DNA from: Candidatus Eiseniibacteriota bacterium
Lineage (GTDB): Bacteria; Eisenbacteria; RBG-16-71-46; CAIMUX01
NCBI GenBank assembly: GCA_020431745.1
Contig: JAGQHR010000046.1
Coordinates: forward strand, 1 to 11,406
Direction of reading: 5' to 3'
Length of the DNA stretch: 11,406 bases
The notes under the pieces were generated by a model. It worked only from the letters and a program-made list of their open reading frames with translations. It was not told where the DNA came from and searched no databases. Position numbers and translations under genes: made by a program. Each line of letters begins with the position of its first letter. Position 1 is the stretch's first letter. Below are positions 7,519 through 11,406 of the stretch, piece after piece.

Positions 7519-7548
7519 ACTATAGCATTGGCTCCGAAAAGGGGTCAA
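7519..7548 (-). promoter_or_regulatory. Strong sigma70-like promoter for the beta-barrel gene
   Basis: On the minus strand, TTGACC (7548-7543, 5 of 6) and TATAGT (7524-7519, 5 of 6) are 18 bases apart, and TGC immediately before the -10 makes it an extended -10. The start of transcription near 7512 gives a leader of about 54 bases. The promoter begins only 27 bases past the hisS stop codon, so the barrel gene can be expressed separately from hutH-hisS. Confidence 0.65.
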
Positions 7549-7575
7549 CGCGACGCCACCGGCACCGATCGGGGC

Positions 7576-8925
7576 TCAACGTGCGCTCCCCTCGGCCGCG
7601 ATAGCCTCGATCTGTCGCCGTACCACGGTTTCGACGTCCCGCTCGGCAACCGTGTGCTGTTCCCCCGAGGACAGGACTTTAAGGCTCCACTCCCCCCGCT
7701 CCGCCTCCTCGGGCCCCTGGAAGAGCACGAGAGGGATGCCGCGCTTCGAGACCCCCCCGATCTGCTTGCCCAGTTTGCCGGACCGATATCCGATCTCGGT
7801 GGAAATCCCGGCGCGCCGGAGACGACCGGTCATGGCCAGAGCGGCCGGTTCGGAACCCTCGCCCCACTGCAGCACCATGACCTCGGTCACCGAGGAACGG
7901 GGCGGGTTCAATCCGAGCTGATCCAGCGCGGTGAGGATGCGATCCATTCCGACGGTGGCACCCACCGCGGCCACGTCCTGTCCTGAGAAGATCGCGATGA
8001 GTCCGTCGTAGCGTCCCCCGCCGGCGAGCGACCCCATGTGTGGCAGCGCGTCGGTGAATGCCTCGTACACCGCCCCCGTGTAGTAGTCGAGACCGCGGGC
8101 CAGTCCGAGTCGGAACTGGTAGGGCTCGAGGCCGCTTCCCAGCGCGTCGAGACAGCTCCAGATCCGCAACAGGTCCGCGCATCCTTCCGCGATGGCCGGT
8201 TGATCGGGAAGACGATCGCGGAGCGACTCGATCTCGGCTGCCCCGCCCGACGGGTGCTGGAGCAGATCGAGCAGGACCCGTCTCGCCTCCGTCGGCACGC
8301 CTTCGCGTTCGAGCTCCGACTCGATCCCTTTTTCGCCGACTTTGTCGATCTTGTCGATCGCGCGAAGGACGGCAGGTCCTGCGTCGGCAGGAAGCCCGGC
8401 TGCCGCGACCATCCCCTCGAGGATCTTGCGGTGGTTGACCCGGACGTGGAACGTCCCCATCCCGAGCCCGTCGACGAGCTCGGCGATGACCGCGAGGATC
8501 TCCGCATCCGCGATGCGGTCCTCCTCGCCCACGATGTCCGCGTCGCACTGGTAGAACTCGCGGTAGCGTCCCTGCCGGAGCTGCGGGCTGTCGGCTCTCC
8601 AAACTGGTTGCATCTGGTACCGCTTGAACGGCTTCGGAAGGTCCGCGTGCTGGGCGACGACGCGCGCGAGCGGAACGGTCAGGTCGTAACGCAGGGCGAG
8701 AACGTGACCGCCTTTGTAGTCCAGGCGGTAGAGGAGCTTCTCCCCCTCTGTCCCGTACTTGCCCAAGAGGACATCGAGGTACTCGACGGCCGGCGTCTCC
8801 AGCGGGAGGAACCCGTACCGTCGATAGACGCGCCGGACGTAGTCGAACAGCTCCTCGCGCCGAATCATGTCGACCGGGAGCAGGTCGCGGGTGCCCTTGA
8901 ACGTCCGGGGGGTGATGCGCTCCAT
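7576..8925 (-). CDS. hisS: Histidyl-tRNA synthetase
   Basis: 449 residues, a usual length for class II HisRS, which activates histidine with ATP and charges tRNA-His in the cytoplasm. Motif 1 spans roughly 22-46 (REELFDYV to LETPAVE). Motif 2 is FKRYQMQPVWRAD through GRYREFYQCDADIVGEE (100-135). The histidine-specific loop GLARGLDYYTGAVYEA lies at 274-289 with catalytic Arg277. AGGGRYDGLI at 301-310 and the motif 3 stretch VGATVGMDRI at 321-330 follow. The anticodon-binding domain is about 346-442 (EVMVLQWGE to LGKQIGGVSKRGIPLVLF). Motif 2 has the REFYQCD form seen in eukaryotic-type enzymes rather than the RQFHQ of E. coli. The ATG at 8925 is chosen because AAGGAA lies 9 bases upstream; a GTG at 8943 overlapping the hutH stop (GTGA) is a second possibility. 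The frame stays open through 10071, but that extension is a shadow of hutH. It follows hutH by 14 bases. Confidence 0.95.
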   Translation of the reverse strand: MERITPRTFKGTRDLLPVDMIRREELFDYVRRVYRRYGFLPLETPAVEYLDVLLGKYGTEGEKLLYRLDYKGGHVLALRYDLTVPLARVVAQHADLPKPFKRYQMQPVWRADSPQLRQGRYREFYQCDADIVGEEDRIADAEILAVIAELVDGLGMGTFHVRVNHRKILEGMVAAAGLPADAGPAVLRAIDKIDKVGEKGIESELEREGVPTEARRVLLDLLQHPSGGAAEIESLRDRLPDQPAIAEGCADLLRIWSCLDALGSGLEPYQFRLGLARGLDYYTGAVYEAFTDALPHMGSLAGGGRYDGLIAIFSGQDVAAVGATVGMDRILTALDQLGLNPPRSSVTEVMVLQWGEGSEPAALAMTGRLRRAGISTEIGYRSGKLGKQIGGVSKRGIPLVLFQGPEEAERGEWSLKVLSSGEQHTVAERDVETVVRRQIEAIAAEGSAR

Positions 8926-8934
8926 GAACTTGCT

Positions 8935-8940
8935 TTCCTT
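8935..8940 (-). promoter_or_regulatory. AAGGAA ribosome binding site of hisS over the hutH stop codon
   Basis: The site is 9 bases from the ATG at 8925 and touches the TGA of hutH (8942-8940), so ribosomes finishing hutH cover it. This supports coupled translation and the ATG start. Confidence 0.5.
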
Positions 8941-10643
8941 CACTCCAACTCGGAACCGAGGGTGGTCTCGACGGCATGGATCAAGGCATCGCTGCCGAGA
9001 ATGCGGTCGACCGCTTCCAGATCCGTCTCCAGATAGCGATCCTCTTCCAGCACGGGGATTCCGGACTGCCGCAGCACGTCGTACGCGGCCCGGGCGCCGC
9101 GCCCCAGGGTGCGGGCACGTCCCAAGGTCCGCTCCATCAGATCGACTCCCTGAGCGGCGGCCAGGATCTCGATCGCGAGCACGCGCCGGCTGTTCTCCAG
9201 TACCTGCCGGGCTTTCCGGCTCGCCCAAAGTCCCATGCTGACGTGATCTTCCTGGTCGCCTGAGGTCGGAATCGAGTCGACGGATGCCGGATGCGACAGC
9301 GTTTTGCTCTCGGTCACGAGGGCGGCCGCCGTGTATTGCGAGATCATGAGCCCGGTGTTGATCCCCGGCTCCCCGCCGGTCAGGTTGGACGGCAGCCCGT
9401 AGCTCAGGTTGGAGTTCAGAAGACGGAAGAGCCGCCGCTCCGAGATCGAGCCCAGCTCTGCCAGCGCCAGGGCGGCGTAGTCCGCGGCCAACGCCAAGGG
9501 CTGTCCGTGGAAGTTTCCGCCAGAGATCGCGACGAACCCGTCCCCTTCCGGAAAGAGCAGAGGATTGTCGGTCACCGCGTTCAGCTCCCGCGCCACGACC
9601 TCGATGACGTGCTCCAGCGCGTCGCGCGACGCGCCGTGCACTTGCGGGACACAGCGCAACGAGTAGGCATCTTGGACGCGCGGCACGTGCTCGGTGGCGA
9701 CGCGATAGGCTTCCAACGACTCCGGCGCCAATCCAGCTTCGCGAACTTTGGGACCGGTCTGCGCCACTTCGTGCTCGACCTTTTTCCGAAGGTACTCGAG
9801 TCGCAGCGATTCCCCGGTCGATTCGCCACCTTCGAGGAGTCGGCGAATGTTGCGCGCCGTCGCCTCCTGCCCGGGATGTCCGCGCACCGCCTGGAGCCGC
9901 GGATCGAAGGCACAGATCTCGCCGAGCATGGCTTCCAGGGAAAGCGCGGCCGCGATGTCGGCGACCTTCTGCAGGCGTTGCGCATCCGCGGTCAGGAGCG
10001 TGAGGTCGGCGAGCATGAAGCTCGTACCGTTGGTGAGAGCCATCGCCTCCTTGGGCGCGAGCTGGATGCACGAGAGACCGGCTCCGGTCGGGAGGTCTGC
10101 CAGACGGACGACCTGACCCTGGTAGCGGACCCGCGCTTCCGGCTCTCCCGTGATGACCGCGCCGACGTGCGCGAGCGGAGCGAGATCGCCGCTGGCACCC
10201 AGAGATCCCACCCGCGGCACGATCGGATGGATCTCCCGCGCGAGCAGGGAAAGAAGCGCCGTCAGCAGGTCGGGACGCACGCCCGAGAACCCGGAGGCGA
10301 GACTGTTCGCCCGGATCAGGATGGCGGCACGCACCGTGTCGTCATCGAACGACTCGCCGACGCCCACGCAATGCGAGCGGATGTAGTAGGTTTGGAACTC
10401 CTCCAACCGCGATGCGCGAACCTGCTTGTCCTTGAGGATCCCGACGCCCGTGTTGAAGCCGTAGATCGCCTTCTGGTCGACTCCGGAGAGCCACTCGGTC
10501 TCGACGAAGGATCGTTGGCGGGCACAACGCTCCGCGGCTTCGCGGCTCAGGCTCGCTTGGGCATAGCTGCCGTCCCGACGTCTGGCCGCCCGGACGACCT
10601 GCGCTCGGGTAAGCGAAAACCCGTCCAACAGGATCTCGTTCAT
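8940..10643 (-). CDS. hutH: Histidine ammonia-lyase (histidase), MIO enzyme
   Basis: 567 residues from the ATG at 10643, which has AGAAGG 7 bases upstream; GTG codons at 10649 and 10646 are too close to that site. The enzyme removes ammonia from L-histidine to give urocanate, the first step of the Hut pathway, in the cytoplasm. The MIO prosthetic group forms from Ala150-Ser151-Gly152 in GSLGASGDLAPLAH. Other family landmarks are Tyr61 in YGFNTGVG, Ser90-His91, Asn205 in LTNGTS, QDAYSLR (Tyr327, Arg330), GGNFHG at 375-380, and Glu465 in IPTSGDQEDHVSMG. The Glu in QED and the SH pair favour histidine over tyrosine or phenylalanine. It is about 55 residues longer than typical HutH (about 510), largely because of a charged insert around 275-320. 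hutU, hutI and hutG are not in the window. A tyrosine lyase or aminomutase is a less likely alternative. Confidence 0.88.
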   Translation of the reverse strand: MNEILLDGFSLTRAQVVRAARRRDGSYAQASLSREAAERCARQRSFVETEWLSGVDQKAIYGFNTGVGILKDKQVRASRLEEFQTYYIRSHCVGVGESFDDDTVRAAILIRANSLASGFSGVRPDLLTALLSLLAREIHPIVPRVGSLGASGDLAPLAHVGAVITGEPEARVRYQGQVVRLADLPTGAGLSCIQLAPKEAMALTNGTSFMLADLTLLTADAQRLQKVADIAAALSLEAMLGEICAFDPRLQAVRGHPGQEATARNIRRLLEGGESTGESLRLEYLRKKVEHEVAQTGPKVREAGLAPESLEAYRVATEHVPRVQDAYSLRCVPQVHGASRDALEHVIEVVARELNAVTDNPLLFPEGDGFVAISGGNFHGQPLALAADYAALALAELGSISERRLFRLLNSNLSYGLPSNLTGGEPGINTGLMISQYTAAALVTESKTLSHPASVDSIPTSGDQEDHVSMGLWASRKARQVLENSRRVLAIEILAAAQGVDLMERTLGRARTLGRGARAAYDVLRQSGIPVLEEDRYLETDLEAVDRILGSDALIHAVETTLGSELE

Positions 10644-10650
10644 CACCACA

Positions 10651-10656
10651 CCTTCT
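10651..10656 (-). promoter_or_regulatory. AGAAGG ribosome binding site fixing the hutH start
   Basis: Seven bases separate this site from the ATG at 10643, a good spacing. The upstream GTG codons at 10646 and 10649 would have spacers of 4 and 1 bases. Confidence 0.55.
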
Positions 10657-10729
10657 GCAATGCGACGATCTGGAGCCGAGGGCCCGTGACCATCGTTCCG
10701 GGCCTGTGCGAATTCGGATCAGGGGGTCG

Positions 10730-10759
10730 AAGATACGTGGGTTCCGTGCGGGGTGTCCA
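10730..10759 (-). promoter_or_regulatory. Candidate promoter for hutH-hisS
   Basis: On the minus strand, TGGACA (10759-10754, 5 of 6 to -35) is followed after 18 bases by TATCTT (10735-10730, 4 of 6 to -10), about 87 bases before the hutH ATG. It is the best match in the 151-bp gap 10644-10794. A 6-bp GGCCCG/CGGGCC inverted repeat lies downstream of it at about 10681-10704. The match is moderate, and readthrough from the PilT-like gene upstream is also possible. Confidence 0.3.
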
Positions 10760-10794
10760 GCCTGGGGAGATCGGGATTCCGCCGCGTCGGAGGA

Positions 10795-11406
10795 TCAGCG
10801 AGGGGCGTCGCGGCGCGAGGCCAGGGAGCTCTTGAAGGGAACCAGCGTCTCGGTCGCCGACTCGATCGACCAGATGCCCCGCACCCGCGCGGCGAAGTCG
10901 GACGGGTTCGCGCTGCGGCCGAAGTGATCCTCGAGCTGCCGGAGCGTCTCCGTCGCACCGGCCGCGGTGACCGAAACCACCACGTGCAGCACGGTCGAGC
11001 TCAGGGCGAAGGCTTCCCGGACGAGTGCGCCGTCGGAGATCCCGCGCAGCACGAGCAGCCCGCACCCGATGGCTTCGCAGGCCCGGGTGAGATCGCCCGG
11101 CCGGGAGCAGTCCTCGGGCAGCAAGGTCGCGACGTGGCCCGGAAGCGCACTCCAGTCGAAGGAAGGCCAGGGTTCGAGGACCCAACCCACGAGCGGCCGC
11201 TCTCCGCTGAGATGCGCGATCCATCCCGCCAGGGCCCACCGGACGACCTGGGCGTTGGTGGAGGTGACGATGAGGGGACGCGTGTCGTGGCGGCCCAAGG
11301 CCGCCGCCAGGTCGGCACCGAGGCCGAGCTCCTTCCAGGTCGGGGCGGTCGTCGGCGGTCGCGTCACCGCGAGGGTGCCTCCCCCGGGTCCGCCTACACG
11401 TTGCAC
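10795..11406 (-). CDS. PilT/GspE-like protein with degenerate ATPase motifs (5' end outside window)
   Basis: The frame runs off the window edge; 203 residues are visible and numbered from the edge. The order of segments follows a type IV pilus retraction ATPase. A pre-core LAVTRPPTTAPTWKELGLG (12-30) matches the LRLIP..IPTLEELGLP region of PilT. It is followed by a core strand LIVTSTNAQVVRW (45-57), where PilT has VTGPTGSGKST. GLLVLRGISD (116-125) stands where PilT has DIILVGEMRD, HVVVSVTAAGATETLRQL (141-158) where PilT has LVLATLHTTDAAQTIDR, and ARVRGIWSIESATETLVP (173-190) where PilT has the RGVVSQRLVP helix and strand. The Walker A GK(S/T), the Walker B glutamate and the His-box histidine are all missing, so ATP hydrolysis is unlikely. 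I infer a pseudo-ATPase, perhaps a regulatory partner of a true PilT elsewhere. Recognition rests on remote pattern similarity by eye, so I am only moderately sure. The codon use looks like its neighbours and no frameshift is apparent. Confidence 0.55.
   Translation of the reverse strand: MQRVGGPGGGTLAVTRPPTTAPTWKELGLGADLAAALGRHDTRPLIVTSTNAQVVRWALAGWIAHLSGERPLVGWVLEPWPSFDWSALPGHVATLLPEDCSRPGDLTRACEAIGCGLLVLRGISDGALVREAFALSSTVLHVVVSVTAAGATETLRQLEDHFGRSANPSDFAARVRGIWSIESATETLVPFKSSLASRRDAPR

Noticed and set aside
7459..7575. A terminator after hisS
   Set aside because: No stable hairpin with a T-tract is present before the beta-barrel promoter; transcripts may read through.
8944..10071. A 380-residue in-frame N-terminal extension of HisRS
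   Set aside because: It is the wrong frame of hutH, rich in Arg/Ala/Gly with no domain. HisRS begins normally at 8925 with its own ribosome binding site.
10643..11239. A 198-residue minus-strand frame ending at the hutH start
   Set aside because: It overlaps the PilT-like gene in another frame, is Arg/Ala-rich, and runs across the non-coding gap.

Overview
This is an 11.4 kb window of high-GC DNA from a Gram-negative bacterium. The outer-membrane-type beta-barrel, the MltD-like lytic transglycosylase tail and several Sec-type signal peptides point to a diderm. The G/C-ending codons and the combination of an S55 (SpoIVB-like) peptidase with a secreted propeller protein fit an uncultured or little-studied phylum of the Myxococcota / Acidobacteriota / Eisenbacteria kind. 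I cannot assign the taxon from sequence alone. I see no mobile elements, CRISPR arrays, rRNA or tRNA genes. Gene density is high and no gene-free gap exceeds about 180 bp.

Layout, left to right. (1) 1-318, plus: C-terminal end of a MltD-like murein transglycosylase ending in a LysM domain. (2) 5432-392, minus: a tightly coupled three-gene operon. It encodes an exported S55/SpoIVB-like peptidase-domain protein (3396-5432), an exported beta-propeller plus Ig-like protein (1234-3399, joined by an ATGA overlap) and an alpha/beta-hydrolase (392-1237, joined by a TTGA overlap). (3) 5610-6494, plus: a GT2-type glycosyltransferase, divergent from the operon, with a good sigma70-like promoter at 5517-5545. 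(4) 7458-6607, minus: an outer-membrane beta-barrel protein with its own strong promoter at 7519-7548. (5) 10643-7576, minus: histidine ammonia-lyase (hutH) followed by histidyl-tRNA synthetase (hisS), nearly abutting. (6) 11406-10795, minus: a fragment of a PilT/GspE-like protein whose Walker A, Walker B and His-box positions are all degenerate.

How they may work together. The three-gene operon looks like an envelope or periplasmic module: a putative serine peptidase, a large propeller scaffold or sensor, and a small hydrolase of unknown substrate. hutH and hisS both consume histidine, one by deaminating it and the other by charging it on tRNA, so co-transcription would tie catabolism to translation supply. 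The points most worth a second look are the PilT-like pseudo-ATPase, the S55 protein whose serine half precedes its histidine half (the reverse of my recollection of SpoIVB), the hutH-hisS pairing, and the extra segment in HutH.
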